Source of the DNA: Vibrio chagasii
Lineage (GTDB): Bacteria > Pseudomonadota > Gammaproteobacteria > Enterobacterales > Vibrionaceae
Length of the DNA stretch: 64,000 bases
Reading direction: 5' to 3'
Assembly: GCF_002954585.1 (NCBI RefSeq)
Contig: NZ_MSCI01000001.1
Coordinates: forward strand, 1,674,001 to 1,738,000
In this document: piece by piece, positions 47,359 through 56,934 of the stretch
Position numbering within the stretch: position 1 is the first letter of the stretch
Layout of the letters: every line of letters begins with the position of its first letter
The notes under the pieces: generated by a model
Told to the model about the DNA's origin: nothing
Seen by the model: only the letters and a program-made list of their open reading frames with translations
Databases searched by the model: none
Translations under genes and position numbers: made by a program

Positions 47359-48633
47359 TGGACTCCCCATCCCCAATCCGCCTATCTTTTAATAGGAAGC
47401 AACACGGGAGTCTGATTATGAAAAATCTCATTATTGGCGTTGATCTAGCCGCTAAGGTTATTCAAGTTTGCGTTTACGCAGATAAAAAGGTGCAATCTAA
47501 TCGAGAAATGACACCGAAACAGTTCAGCGCTTATCTCAGTAATTTGTCACCCTCTCTGGTGGTGTTTGAAGCTTGCGCAAGCTCTAATTATTGGAATCAA
47601 ATTGCCACATCTTTAGGCCACACTTCGAAGTTAATTTCCTCTCGTTTGGTTAAAGCGGTTCGTCAGAATCAAAAAACAGATAAGAATGACGCTTTAGCGA
47701 TCATTCAAGCCTCACAGTTACCTGAAGTAACTTTCGTTTCTGGTAAGACGAATAGCCAACAGCAAGCGCAATCAATGCTGAAATTACGAGAGCAAGCTGT
47801 TAAACAACGGACGGCATTAAAAAATCAATTAATAGGATTGATGAGGGAGTTTAATCTTCCAGTTTCGAGGAGCCATCAAGGCTTTACTCAATCGATAGAG
47901 ATGATTTTGGAAGACGCGGACAATGAGCTAACAGCTGATTTTAGGCATATGCTGAAAGTGTCACTCGACTTATATTTGGTTTTGTGCGAAGCAATTGATA
48001 CTTATGATCATTCCCTTGAACAATGGATAAGGTCAATCCAAGAATGCCAAAAGTTAATGAAGATTGAAGGTATCGGTAAGTTAAACGCAGTTCATTTGTA
48101 CATTGCTTTGGCATCAGGAGAACTTGGTCAGTTTAAAAAGGGAAAAGATGTTTCCGCTTGTATTGGCTTAACACCACTCCAACATTCTTCTGGTGGTAAA
48201 GCGAAGTTGGGACATATTGATAAACGGAAAAACTCAACGTTGCGCAGCCTATTAATTACTGGCGCAATGTCTGTGGTTCAGCAAGTCGTAAAACGCGATG
48301 CTAAAACAAAGAAAGAACAGTGGCTACAAGCATTAGTAGTACGTAGAGGTAAAAAATGTGCAGCGGTAGCGCTGGCAAATAAAACAGTTCGTACCGCTTT
48401 TGCTATGCTTAAATCTGATACGGAGTATAGAGCATCTATGCTCTGACAGTTTGACAAAATGAAGCGTAAGATAAAGTTAGGTGATACAGAATAGTCGAAA
48501 GAGGAAAAGCTCGCTAACAAGCATTGTACCCTGACAGCCGAAATTATCATTGAGCAGAGGTAGCTCCTCAATAGTAGCTCGTATATAAGCACGCGAATAT
48601 CTATCGTTCTTTTTGTTGAAACGGGGGAGTCCA
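47359..48633 (+). mobile_element. IS110-family insertion sequence, element B
   Basis: The ends are marked by the 10-bp inverted repeat TGGACTCCCC (47359-47368) / GGGGAGTCCA (48624-48633). One transposase gene is on the plus strand, with about 59 bp in front and about 187 bp of noncoding sequence behind. It is unrelated in sequence to element A beyond the family level. The left flank reads CATATAACAAGATGAT and the right flank TATAAGAGACT. An inverted repeat in the 3' noncoding part (ATTGAG 48549-48554 / CTCAAT 48567-48572) may be part of a structured RNA. Confidence 0.78.
47418..48446 (+). CDS. IS110-family transposase (element B)
   Basis: Start at the ATG at 47418, preceded by GGGAG at a normal distance; the frame is open from 47358 but that part overlaps the element's end. 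The 342-residue recombinase has an N-terminal DEDD motif region (IIGVDLAAKVIQVCVYA), KTDKNDALAIIQAS and the C-terminal GIGKLNAVHLYIAL and HSSGGKAKLG with the catalytic serine. The gene is intact. Confidence 0.92.
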   Translation: MKNLIIGVDLAAKVIQVCVYADKKVQSNREMTPKQFSAYLSNLSPSLVVFEACASSNYWNQIATSLGHTSKLISSRLVKAVRQNQKTDKNDALAIIQASQLPEVTFVSGKTNSQQQAQSMLKLREQAVKQRTALKNQLIGLMREFNLPVSRSHQGFTQSIEMILEDADNELTADFRHMLKVSLDLYLVLCEAIDTYDHSLEQWIRSIQECQKLMKIEGIGKLNAVHLYIALASGELGQFKKGKDVSACIGLTPLQHSSGGKAKLGHIDKRKNSTLRSLLITGAMSVVQQVVKRDAKTKKEQWLQALVVRRGKKCAAVALANKTVRTAFAMLKSDTEYRASML

Positions 48634-49199
48634 TATAAGAGACTATGGTCTCAAGATACTTTTTCATACCTGATCTTGATGCAACTAAATCATTTACGCT
48701 AACAAGGTTTTGTCTAAAACCTTCACAAGCTGAATTTTTACCCGTGGCACTTTCTAACTCGAAAAAGCCTATTTCAAGCTAGCCCTTATTACCTAGTCAC
48801 AACTTATGTGTGCGGTTTTTCCTACCTATTTAAATGTGTCTAATGGAATAACTGTCTCAAGGAAATATTGAGCAAGTATATGCGGATAGTATTGATATCA
48901 TGAGTCTCGCCACATGAATACTGGCCGGACAATAATGATGCGTATTGGTGGGTTTAATTGGATATCGCTCTATCGAACCTATTTAGGGAATTGTGTTTCA
49001 AGAGCTTGATTAAGTACTTATCTATATCTATATCTATATCTATATCTATATCATGTATCGATGAGCCAATACCTAAAGTCTTTACCTATAACAATGGCCA
49101 GCAATAGACTGCCAAAAGTGTCATTTAAATTGCTTGTCTTAACTAGGTGCTAAATTTGTCGGTCCCTGTCGCAGCCGTTATGAATATTGAGGATTCATT
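48634..49199. other. Gene-free stretch after element B
   Basis: These 566 bp hold no convincing gene. There is a short tandem repeat at 49021-49052 and a TAACAAGG at about 48703 that could be a decayed cassette-site fragment. Several short peptides in other frames (for example near 49085) are broken by stops. It looks like degraded mobile DNA followed by the leader of the DUF2157-like gene. Confidence 0.4.
49021..49052 (+). repeat. Hexanucleotide tandem repeat (TCTATA)5.3
   Basis: Five perfect copies of TCTATA plus TC run from 49021 to 49052. The repeat lies about 150 bp upstream of the DUF2157-like gene. Copy-number slippage is possible but, being intergenic, it would act on transcription only if it touches a promoter. 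Confidence 0.95.
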
Positions 49200-50114
49200 A
49201 TGAAAGTAACTCTCGATCTAGATAAATTGTTAAGCGAAGGGGCAGTTACTCGGGAAGAGTACGAAAAATTCAGTGCCCTTGCTGCAAAATCTACGGGTTC
49301 CCTCGCGTTTAACATCCTAATTGGATTTGGGGTTACCGCTGTCAGTAGTTCGATACTTGCTCTGGTACCCGAACCAACAACCGCAATATTGATAGGAGCA
49401 TTCATTATAATCGGTGGCCTTGTGATATTAAGTAGTGGCAGCGAACAATGGAATGTACTTGCTAACATTTGCATTTTGGCAGGCGCATTGATGAACGGAG
49501 GTGGAATCACGGTTGCGGGCGAAGGTAGCCTTTTATCAATTATAACTGTCACAACAATATTTACTGTAGCGAGTATATTTGCGAGGAGTGCTCTGCTTGC
49601 TGTTCTAGCAACATTAATGTTATCAGCTTGTATCGGCGCTAGAACAGGATATTTTCATGCGACTTACTTTGTTGGTATTCAAGAGCCTATCATCACAGTC
49701 ATTCTTTTTAGCCTATTGTCGATAACCCTATATCAACTATCTAAAAGACTCCCAGCAGAATACGAAAGAATAGCCATTGCTTCATCGAGAACCGGCTTTT
49801 TTCTGATTAATTTGGGTTTTTGGGTTGGTTCTTTGTGGGGCGAGCGAAACGAAACAAGAGAAGTCATTGTTTCCGCTTCTACATTTGCCTTCGTTTGGGC
49901 TGTCGCATTAATTGCGGTTGCAGTTTGGGCTTGGAAAAGAAACCGCAGGTGGGTTCTAAATACCGTTTCAGTTTTCGGGGGGATTCATTTTTTCACACAA
50001 TGGTTCGAGAACTTAGGTGCAACCCCTAGCACGGTACTTGTCGCTGGTTTACTTGCCCTTGGATTTGCATTGGGACTTCGAAGTATAAATCTAAAGATGA
50101 AAAATAATGAATAA
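49200..50114 (+). CDS. DUF2157-like polytopic membrane protein
   Basis: A 304-residue protein. The first 30 residues are cytoplasmic (LLSEGAVTREEYEKFSALAA), a pattern seen in the DUF2157 family, and are followed by about eight or nine hydrophobic segments. I see no catalytic or transport motif, and the function is unknown. It stands alone after the mobile region and converges on the mpaA-like gene, only 18 bp away, with a small GGAGG/CCTCC hairpin in the gap. The ATG start follows TGAGGATTCATT. Confidence 0.65.
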   Translation: MKVTLDLDKLLSEGAVTREEYEKFSALAAKSTGSLAFNILIGFGVTAVSSSILALVPEPTTAILIGAFIIIGGLVILSSGSEQWNVLANICILAGALMNGGGITVAGEGSLLSIITVTTIFTVASIFARSALLAVLATLMLSACIGARTGYFHATYFVGIQEPIITVILFSLLSITLYQLSKRLPAEYERIAIASSRTGFFLINLGFWVGSLWGERNETREVIVSASTFAFVWAVALIAVAVWAWKRNRRWVLNTVSVFGGIHFFTQWFENLGATPSTVLVAGLLALGFALGLRSINLKMKNNE

Positions 50115-50132
50115 TCGGGTAGGCGGAGGTAT

Positions 50133-50840
50133 CTAGCCTCCATCACTCCCCAACACCGCCAAAAACGCATCTAAATACTGCTCTATCGTTAGATCCGCAG
50201 AAACCGGTGGAAGCTCTACGGTAATACACGGTAGGCTTCTTTCTTGGCACCAGGTGCCGAATGAGCCTGGGGTTTCGTAGTCCACGTCTTCAACGAGCGG
50301 TAGGTTGAACTGTTTGCCTAGCCAAGTGGCAAGTTCCGATTGGTTTGGGCCATCGACCATAGCGAGTGGTTCGTGGAAAGAGATGACGAATTTGGGCTTG
50401 CGCTGCTCAATGAGCTTGATGAGCGACTGTACTTCCGGTTCAAGTTGGTCGACTTGCCCAGTTTTTACCTTTACATCTCTGACTGGTGTGTGGGAACTCC
50501 AGCGATAGACGGTGCCGTCTTCTGTCCAGTTTTGCGTCGGGAATGCGCGGTTCAAATCGACTTGGTTAGCGTTGGCGCGTGTGCCTAACTGATTACCATC
50601 TGGGTTCATCGACAAGATCACATCGTGTCGTAAGTTGGCGGCTGGCAGGCTTCTTAGCGCACAAGATAAACCTGCGATAGACGCGGTTTCATCACCGTGT
50701 GTGCCTGCTATGATTAGGCCTCGAGATTCGCTTTCTACTTGCGCGGGGAAATAGAGCAAGGGTGCGCCCAATACCGACTTTCCATATGGCAGCGGCTTTA
50801 TTGAAAATGCAGCTCTTTCCGTTCTTGGAATTAAACTCAC
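50133..50840 (-). CDS. mpaA: Murein peptide amidase, MpaA-like
   Basis: The start is set to GTG at 50838-50840 because AGGAG lies 7 nt upstream; the longer frame to 50861 begins with TTG and includes that AGGAG. The 235-residue zinc carboxypeptidase-like enzyme shows the metal site in IIAGTHGDETAS, the substrate-binding VILSMNPDGNQLGTRAN with DLNRAFPTQNW, the third ligand in FVISFHEPLAMVD and a catalytic Glu in ITVELPP. MpaA splits the gamma-D-Glu/meso-diaminopimelate bond of murein tripeptide in the cytoplasm during cell-wall recycling. It is divergent from an oligopeptide/murein-peptide binding protein gene, which makes functional sense. Confidence 0.88.
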   Translation of the reverse strand: MSLIPRTERAAFSIKPLPYGKSVLGAPLLYFPAQVESESRGLIIAGTHGDETASIAGLSCALRSLPAANLRHDVILSMNPDGNQLGTRANANQVDLNRAFPTQNWTEDGTVYRWSSHTPVRDVKVKTGQVDQLEPEVQSLIKLIEQRKPKFVISFHEPLAMVDGPNQSELATWLGKQFNLPLVEDVDYETPGSFGTWCQERSLPCITVELPPVSADLTIEQYLDAFLAVLGSDGG

Positions 50841-50982
50841 CTTTATCTCCTGATTGATCAAGTACTATCAAGTATTAACGATTACAAAAACTACTTAGAT
50901 AAACGAAAGCATTAAAACTCGTCAACAGTCGCATTGTTAATTTTATTACTTGCTTCAAAGATAGGCTAGGAGAGCAAAACAC

Positions 50983-52608
50983 ATGGATTTTAAGAAACAC
51001 TCAACGGCTTTACTCATTTCATCTCTATTGACCCCTTTTATCTCAGTGACTGCCGTTGCTGACATATTGCCAGCGGGAACTTCTCTGGCGAAAGAACAAC
51101 ACTTGGTGCGCGCGAATGATGCAGAAGCGGCGACTCTTGACCCTGCAAAAGCTGAAGGCCTACCAGAAATGCACATTCTACGTGACCTCTTTGAAGGTTT
51201 AGTGATTCAAGACCGCGATGGCAACATTACTCCAGGTGTGGCGGAATCTTGGGAAACCGAAGACAACAAAACGTTTGTATTCAACCTGCGTAAAGACGCG
51301 CAATGGTCGAATGGCGATCCGGTGACGGCCGATGATTTCGTGTATGCGATACGGCGAGCGGTTGACCCTAAAACGGCATCGCCAAATGTGTGGTATCTGA
51401 AGCTCACCAAAATCAACAATATTGCTGATGTGGCAGAAGGTAAGAAACCGATTGAGGAACTAGGCGTGTCGGCAGTCGATAAACACACCGTCCGTTTTGA
51501 ACTCGACAGCCAAGTGCCATACTTTGTGGCGATGACGGGCCACACATCCATGATGCCAGTGCATAAAGCAGCCCTTGAAATTAGCGACAAGCCGTGGAGC
51601 GATCCTAAGCAATTTGTTGGTAATGGTGCATTCATACTAGACGAGTGGGTGGTGAACGAGCGTATTGAACTGAAGAAGAACCCGAAATATTGGGACAGTT
51701 CAGATACTCACTTAACCGAAGTGACTTATATTCCGTTTGAGAATCAGAATGCCTCGATTAACCGTTATGCCGTGGGCGAGGTCGATATTACTTCGGACGT
51801 GCCTACACACATGGCACAGCAACTTAAAAGCAAATACCAAGATGCGTTTACCACAGTGCCTCTGCTGTGTACTTACTACTACGCATTCAATACTACGCGA
51901 CCACCTTTTGATGATGCGCGAGTACGTAAAGCCGTCTCTTATTCTATGATGCGTGACGTTATCACCAATGGTGTGACTCAGGTGGGCAACTTACCGGCTT
52001 ATACCTTTGCACATGAGTACACGGCTGGCTTTGATGCGACACAACCTGAATACAGTACTTGGACTCAAAAGGAACGTGATCAAAAAGCAAAAGAGCTACT
52101 GAAAGAAGCGGGCTACGATGCGTCTAACCCGTTGGATTTCAAACTGCTTTACAACACCAGTGAATCGAACAAGTCGATTGCAGTGGCGATTGCGTCAATG
52201 TTGAAAGGTAACCTAGGCGCACAAGTTGAACTGGAAAACCAAGAGTGGAAGTCTTACTTAGTATCGCGTCGCCAAGGTGACTTCGATGTAATGCGCGCCT
52301 CTTGGTGTGGTGACTACAATGAAGCATCAACCTTCTTGAGCCTATTGCGTTCAGGTTCTTCGGGTAACTTTGCTCGCTACAGCAGTGACAAGTACGACGC
52401 TGCAATGGATAGCGCACTAGCCGCAACCAGCGAACAAGATCGCCAAGGTTTCTATGACCAAGCGGAGCAGTTACTGGCAGAAGACATGCCGATCGCACCA
52501 ATCTACTACTACATGCAGGCCCGTCTAGTGCGACCAAGTGTCGGTGGTTTTGCGAAGAACAATGTAGAAGGGCGTATCTACTCTAAGGATCTCTACATCA
52601 CAGAGTAA
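50983..52608 (+). CDS. Periplasmic oligopeptide-binding protein, MppA/OppA-like
   Basis: A 541-residue SBP family 5 protein with a Sec signal peptide (LLISSLLTPFISVTAVADI) and the family landmarks LDPAKAEGLPEMHILRDLFEGL, NLRKDAQWSNGDPVTADDFVYAIRRA and NPKYWD. It would bind peptides in the periplasm for an Opp-type ABC importer, whose permease and ATPase genes are not next to it. The divergent mpaA-like gene suggests murein tripeptide is the ligand, as for E. coli MppA, which also borrows the Opp permease. Confidence 0.88.
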   Translation: MDFKKHSTALLISSLLTPFISVTAVADILPAGTSLAKEQHLVRANDAEAATLDPAKAEGLPEMHILRDLFEGLVIQDRDGNITPGVAESWETEDNKTFVFNLRKDAQWSNGDPVTADDFVYAIRRAVDPKTASPNVWYLKLTKINNIADVAEGKKPIEELGVSAVDKHTVRFELDSQVPYFVAMTGHTSMMPVHKAALEISDKPWSDPKQFVGNGAFILDEWVVNERIELKKNPKYWDSSDTHLTEVTYIPFENQNASINRYAVGEVDITSDVPTHMAQQLKSKYQDAFTTVPLLCTYYYAFNTTRPPFDDARVRKAVSYSMMRDVITNGVTQVGNLPAYTFAHEYTAGFDATQPEYSTWTQKERDQKAKELLKEAGYDASNPLDFKLLYNTSESNKSIAVAIASMLKGNLGAQVELENQEWKSYLVSRRQGDFDVMRASWCGDYNEASTFLSLLRSGSSGNFARYSSDKYDAAMDSALAATSEQDRQGFYDQAEQLLAEDMPIAPIYYYMQARLVRPSVGGFAKNNVEGRIYSKDLYITE

Positions 52609-52649
52609 TTGATCTTCTGACATACAAATAAAAGTCTGAAATAGAGAAA

Positions 52650-52687
52650 AGGGACGTTGATCATAAATCTCTGATTAACGTCCCTTC
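52650..52687. terminator. Hairpin after the peptide-binding protein gene
   Basis: AGGGACGTT (52650-52658) and AACGTCCCT (52677-52685) form a perfect 9-bp stem with an 18-nt loop. The T-run is poor on the plus strand, and the complement shows TTTTCTC after the stem, so the direction is uncertain. Confidence 0.6.
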
Positions 52688-52768
52688 GTCATTAATCTGT
52701 AACGGTAAGCGCAAAAAACTGAAACCTGCCTGAAGTATTTTTCACTTTTATTTCAATCAGGTGAAGCC

Positions 52769-53671
52769 ATGTTACCCCCTCTACGTGCCCTCGTTGCGTT
52801 TGAAGCTGTTGCCCGCCTCGGTTCTATTGGCGCTGCTGCGCGAGAGCTTTGTGTTACCCAAGCAGCGGTGAGCCAGCAGCTTAAAAGTTTAGAAACCTTT
52901 CTCGATACCACACTGTTTGAACGCAGCTCCAAAGGCGTACAGCTGACATCGGCTGCCCAACATTATCAACCGATTGTTGCGGGCTCATTAGCCCATCTGA
53001 AACTACAGACTCAAATCTTGTTCGGGGAAAAAGAAACCGATGTCTTGAGCCTGCGCGTTAATCACACCTTTTGTCATAACTGGCTGCTACCTCGCCTGCC
53101 ATCTTTTTATCAAAAATACCCTTTTATCAGGCTCGATATTCAGCTGGTGGACTGGCCATCTACCAACCCTTGTCAGAATGTCGATATTGAACTGACCAAC
53201 GGTAAGGTCGAAAGCGAAGACACCCATTGCGAGCGACTGTTTCAAGAGCATTGGCAGTTAGTGTGCAGCCCAGAATTTAAAAAACAATATCAAGGTTCGT
53301 TGGTTGAGCATGATTTTTCTGCTCTGCCGACCGTGCAAGTAAAAGGCTACCGAGAGAACTGGCTGCAATGGCTGAGTCACAACCAATTCGAGATGACTTT
53401 ACCTAAGGTGCTACTTGAAGTGAGTAACTCTCTGCACGCTTTAGAGGCGGTCAAACATGGTATTGGCGTGTTGTTAGTGCGTTCGCTTGCGGTGTCTGAG
53501 TTGTTAGAGAAAAACGAACTTGTTTTGGCGACAGAGTCCTCCATGCCTGCTGAATCAGCCCACTATTTGATTACCAAACACCGACGCAGTGCCAAGGTGA
53601 ATTTCTTTTGTGATTGGCTTTATCACCAGATGGAAGACGGTGAACTGGAAGAAAGATTTTCTAATGGGTAG
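52769..53671 (+). CDS. LysR-family regulator, GcvA-like
   Basis: A 300-residue LysR protein with the GcvA-subgroup N-terminus (LPPLRALVAFEAVARLGSIG, then VTQAAVSQQLKSLE) and a full effector domain. Its position 84 bp upstream of the Ugp/Mal-type transport operon, in the same direction, suggests it controls that operon; the inducer would be the transported compound or its hydrolysis product. No terminator is visible between it and the permease gene. Confidence 0.88.
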   Translation: MLPPLRALVAFEAVARLGSIGAAARELCVTQAAVSQQLKSLETFLDTTLFERSSKGVQLTSAAQHYQPIVAGSLAHLKLQTQILFGEKETDVLSLRVNHTFCHNWLLPRLPSFYQKYPFIRLDIQLVDWPSTNPCQNVDIELTNGKVESEDTHCERLFQEHWQLVCSPEFKKQYQGSLVEHDFSALPTVQVKGYRENWLQWLSHNQFEMTLPKVLLEVSNSLHALEAVKHGIGVLLVRSLAVSELLEKNELVLATESSMPAESAHYLITKHRRSAKVNFFCDWLYHQMEDGELEERFSNG

Positions 53672-53755
53672 CCATAAAAAAAATGAAGGGCGCTCTTACT
53701 AACCTGTCACACAAACCCCTTAATTTAACCGCATACAAATAAGGACGAGGTCACC

Positions 53756-54640
53756 ATGAGTGCTTTCTCAGAACCAATGAAAAACCGCTTAAAGGTACTG
53801 CTATTTACTGCACCGTTGTTGGTGCCACTGTTTACTTTTTGGCTCGTACCATTTGGTTATTCGATTTACATCAGCTTCACCGATTGGGATTACATCTCGC
53901 CATATTATTCGTTCATCGGTTTAGAAAATTACGAGTACATGGTCGAGGACTACGAGTTCATCCAAGCGATGCTCAACACGTTTTGGTTCTCTGTTGGTGT
54001 GGTGATTCCCACCATCCTTCTTGGTCTTGTGTTTGCCATGCTGCTGCACAAAAACTTCAAGGGTAGCCAATTTTATCGTGCAGTGATCTTCTCGCCTTGG
54101 ATTACACCCACAGTCGCGGTGTCGATTGTGTGGTCTTGGGTATTCGAGACCAAATCGGGCTTGGCAAACCACTTATTGGAGTCCGCAGGGTTTAGCGCGA
54201 TTCCATGGTTAGAGAACGGAAACACAGCCTTGGTTGCGGTGATTATCGTGACAGTTTGGCAGGCGATTGGTTGGACGATGCTGTTTTACATCAGTGCGCT
54301 TAACAAGATTCCAGAGTCCCTGTATGAGGCGTCTTTGATTGATGGTTGCAGCAGCTTAACGCGCTTTTTGAAGATAACGCTGCCGCTGATTTCACCAACC
54401 ACATTCTTTTTGGTGGTGGTCAACATTATCACGGCAATGCAGGCGTTCGATCAGTTCCAGATCTTAACGCAGGGTGGCCCGGGAGGCGAGACTCGTACCT
54501 TGCTGTACTTGTTCTACCAACAAGCATTTGAACGTTACGAAATGGGACCAGCAGCCGCGACATCGTTAGTGATATTCCTGATTACTGGATTGTTGGCACT
54601 TATTAATACCTACATCGGCAAGCGCTGGGTGTACTACTAG
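53756..54640 (+). CDS. ABC sugar-type permease, UgpA/MalF-like
   Basis: A 294-residue inner-membrane permease with six predicted helices and the EAA loop ESLYEASLIDGCSSLTRFLK near residue 190-210, which docks the ATPase. Family CUT1 (binding-protein-dependent uptake of sugars, sugar alcohols or glycerol phosphates). It is the first transport gene of an operon permease-permease-binding protein-PHP-HAD-ATPase. The start ATG follows AAGGACGAGG. Confidence 0.9.
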   Translation: MSAFSEPMKNRLKVLLFTAPLLVPLFTFWLVPFGYSIYISFTDWDYISPYYSFIGLENYEYMVEDYEFIQAMLNTFWFSVGVVIPTILLGLVFAMLLHKNFKGSQFYRAVIFSPWITPTVAVSIVWSWVFETKSGLANHLLESAGFSAIPWLENGNTALVAVIIVTVWQAIGWTMLFYISALNKIPESLYEASLIDGCSSLTRFLKITLPLISPTTFFLVVVNIITAMQAFDQFQILTQGGPGGETRTLLYLFYQQAFERYEMGPAAATSLVIFLITGLLALINTYIGKRWVYY

Positions 54641-54663
54641 TCGATTTTTGAAAGGACAGAATT

Positions 54664-55611
54664 ATGACCACGCAAGTATTGGATGCCAATCAAGTATTAA
54701 ATCAGGGCGCAACGAAAGCCAAAGTTAGAGCTCAAGTCAAAGCGACGAAGTCAGAAGTTGCGTCAAAGAAAGCCTCAGCGGATCGCCGTTCGGTCTTCGC
54801 ACTGGCTAAGCACCTGTTTTTGGCAACCAGTGGAACCATCATGGTGTTTCCGTTCTTATGGATGTTGTCTGGTTCACTGAAAAGCAACGATGAGATCTTT
54901 GCTAACCCGCTGGACTTGATTCCAGAGCAGTTTCGCTGGGAAACCTTTGTCGAAACCTTCCACAGCGCGCCGTTTGGCTTGTACATCTTCAACAGCTTTA
55001 GTGTGGCTTTGTTCACTACCTTGTTGGTGATTGTGAATTCGGCGATGTTTGCATACGCGCTAACTCAGCTGAAATTTCGTTCGAAGACAGTGCTCTATTT
55101 CATCGTTATGGGTTGTTACATGCTGCCGGGCGCAGTGACTTACATTCCGTCTTACATCACCTTGGCAAAACTGGGTTTGTTGGATTCACACATGGGCTTG
55201 GTGGCGTCGAACGCGGCGTCGGTGTTCGGTGTGTTCTATCTACGCCAAGTGTTTATTAAGGTGCATCCGTCGCTGATTGAAGCGGCACGAATTGATGGTG
55301 CAGGTGAGCTCAAAATCTTATGGGCAATCATCTTACCGCAATGCCGAGCAGCAGTCGCAACACTGTTCCTCATCACTTTTATTACCAATTACAACAGCTA
55401 CATGTGGCCAAGTCTGGTGATTACGACTCAGGATTTAAATCTGATCGCTACTGGTATTCGTCACTATTTTATTGCCGAAGGTAATTATGGGTTGAACTGG
55501 TCGCAAATTATGGCGGCGAGCACCATTGCAGTATTGCCTTTGTTAATTCTATTCGTCATTTGTCAAAAGACGATTCTTTCAGGTATCGCCGATAACGGCG
55601 TAAAAGAGTAA
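54664..55611 (+). CDS. ABC sugar-type permease, UgpE/MalG-like
   Basis: A 315-residue permease of the CUT1 family with an unusually long polar N-terminus of about 50 residues before the first helix. The EAA loop reads SLIEAARIDGAGELKILW. It forms the transmembrane heterodimer with the preceding gene product. There is a 23-bp gap to the upstream gene with AAAGGA in it, and only 6 bp to the next gene. Confidence 0.9.
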   Translation: MTTQVLDANQVLNQGATKAKVRAQVKATKSEVASKKASADRRSVFALAKHLFLATSGTIMVFPFLWMLSGSLKSNDEIFANPLDLIPEQFRWETFVETFHSAPFGLYIFNSFSVALFTTLLVIVNSAMFAYALTQLKFRSKTVLYFIVMGCYMLPGAVTYIPSYITLAKLGLLDSHMGLVASNAASVFGVFYLRQVFIKVHPSLIEAARIDGAGELKILWAIILPQCRAAVATLFLITFITNYNSYMWPSLVITTQDLNLIATGIRHYFIAEGNYGLNWSQIMAASTIAVLPLLILFVICQKTILSGIADNGVKE

Positions 55612-55617
55612 ACGGAA

Positions 55618-56898
55618 ATGAAACTAAAAACTCTCGCACTAGTGTGTGCTGGCGCAGCAAGCGCGTCTATGTTCTCTAGCAGTGTTCTTGCGGCAACCGA
55701 AGTTAACTTTTGGTATTCCGGTGGTACTAAGCCACAGCAAATGATGACTAAGCTCATCGAAGAGTTCAACGCGAGCCAAGATGAGTATGTGGTGAAGCCT
55801 GCATTGCAAGGTAACTACACGGAAACCTATCAGAAGCTGCAAGCTGGTTTAGCGTCGAAAACGGCACCTGAACTTGTGTTGCTAGATTCAGGCCGTGCGG
55901 AAGCGATGCACGGACGTGGTTTGAGCCGTGACCTAACGCCGTTCATGGATGAAGAGTTCAACTTCTCTGATTTCATTGGCGCGTTCAAAGATCAAGTGAC
56001 GGCAGACGACGGCACCATCATCGGTCTACCTGCTTACGGTACAACTCAAGTGTTCTACTACAACAAGCAGGTGTTGGCAGATAACGGCTTTACTGAGCAA
56101 GATCTAAAGACTTGGCAAGGCGTAGCTAAGGTCGCAGAGAAAGTCACACAACGTGACGAGAAAGGTAATGTGACCTTCTACGGCTGGGAGCCGATGTGGG
56201 GTCAAGACAACATGATTGACGCGGCATTTTCTAACGGCGCTAAGATCATCAGTGATGACGGTAAGAAAGTGCTGATTGACTCTCCTGAGTGGGTTGAGGT
56301 GTGGGACAGCTTCCGTAAGTGGATCCACGATGATCAAATCATGCGTATTCACTACGGTGGTCAAGGTTGGGAATACTGGTACAAAACCATTGATGATGTG
56401 ATGAAAGACAACGCACTAGGCTACACCGGTTCATCGGGTGACCAAGGTGACTTGGACTTCACTAAGCTTTCAGCAACCACGCAACCAGGTTGGGGCTCAA
56501 ACCCTTCTGCACCACAAGCGGGTGCGCTGGTTTACGTAATGCCAAAAGGCACAGACGACGCAGCGGCGAAAGGTGCATTTGAGTTTGTTGAGTTCTACAC
56601 CAACGCGAAAAACACCGCAGCTTGGTCAATGTTCACCGGTTACATCCCTGTACGTAACAGCGTATCTGAGGTGCCAGAGTACCAAGCGTTCACTAAAGAT
56701 AACCCACAAGCTCTAATTCCATTGAAGCAAGCGAACACGGCGACCAAAGACTTCCTAGACCCTACCAACGGTAAGATCATGGATGCTCTGAAGGTGGCAG
56801 CGGATCAGATTCAGATCCAAAACGTGCCTGCTGACAAAGCGCTAAAACAAGCGGCTAAGAAAGCGCAACGTGCACTAGACCGAGCGAATCGTTCTTAA
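55618..56898 (+). CDS. Periplasmic solute-binding protein, UgpB-like
   Basis: A 426-residue SBP family 1 protein with a cleavable signal peptide (LALVCAGAASASMFSSSVLA) and the family pattern VNFWYSGGTKPQQMMTKLIE, GLPAYGTTQVFYYNKQVL and TGYIPVRNSV. It captures the substrate for the operon's permeases. UgpB-like proteins bind glycerol-3-phosphate or glycerophosphodiesters; the phosphoesterase and phosphatase genes downstream fit a phosphorylated ligand. An in-operon terminator follows, so this gene can be expressed more than those after it. Confidence 0.88.
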   Translation: MKLKTLALVCAGAASASMFSSSVLAATEVNFWYSGGTKPQQMMTKLIEEFNASQDEYVVKPALQGNYTETYQKLQAGLASKTAPELVLLDSGRAEAMHGRGLSRDLTPFMDEEFNFSDFIGAFKDQVTADDGTIIGLPAYGTTQVFYYNKQVLADNGFTEQDLKTWQGVAKVAEKVTQRDEKGNVTFYGWEPMWGQDNMIDAAFSNGAKIISDDGKKVLIDSPEWVEVWDSFRKWIHDDQIMRIHYGGQGWEYWYKTIDDVMKDNALGYTGSSGDQGDLDFTKLSATTQPGWGSNPSAPQAGALVYVMPKGTDDAAAKGAFEFVEFYTNAKNTAAWSMFTGYIPVRNSVSEVPEYQAFTKDNPQALIPLKQANTATKDFLDPTNGKIMDALKVAADQIQIQNVPADKALKQAAKKAQRALDRANRS

Positions 56899-56934
56899 TC
56901 CGTAAAGATAACAAAACTATCTTTGCATGCATCA

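Noticed and set aside
48700..48760. Possible second attC site (TAACAAGGTTTTG)
   Set aside because: No matching right end with a GTT box was found, so only the left seven bases resemble attC.
49080..49140. Possible transposase fragment (peptide with TYNNGQQ)
   Set aside because: Interrupted by stops after a few codons and not matched to a family I can name.
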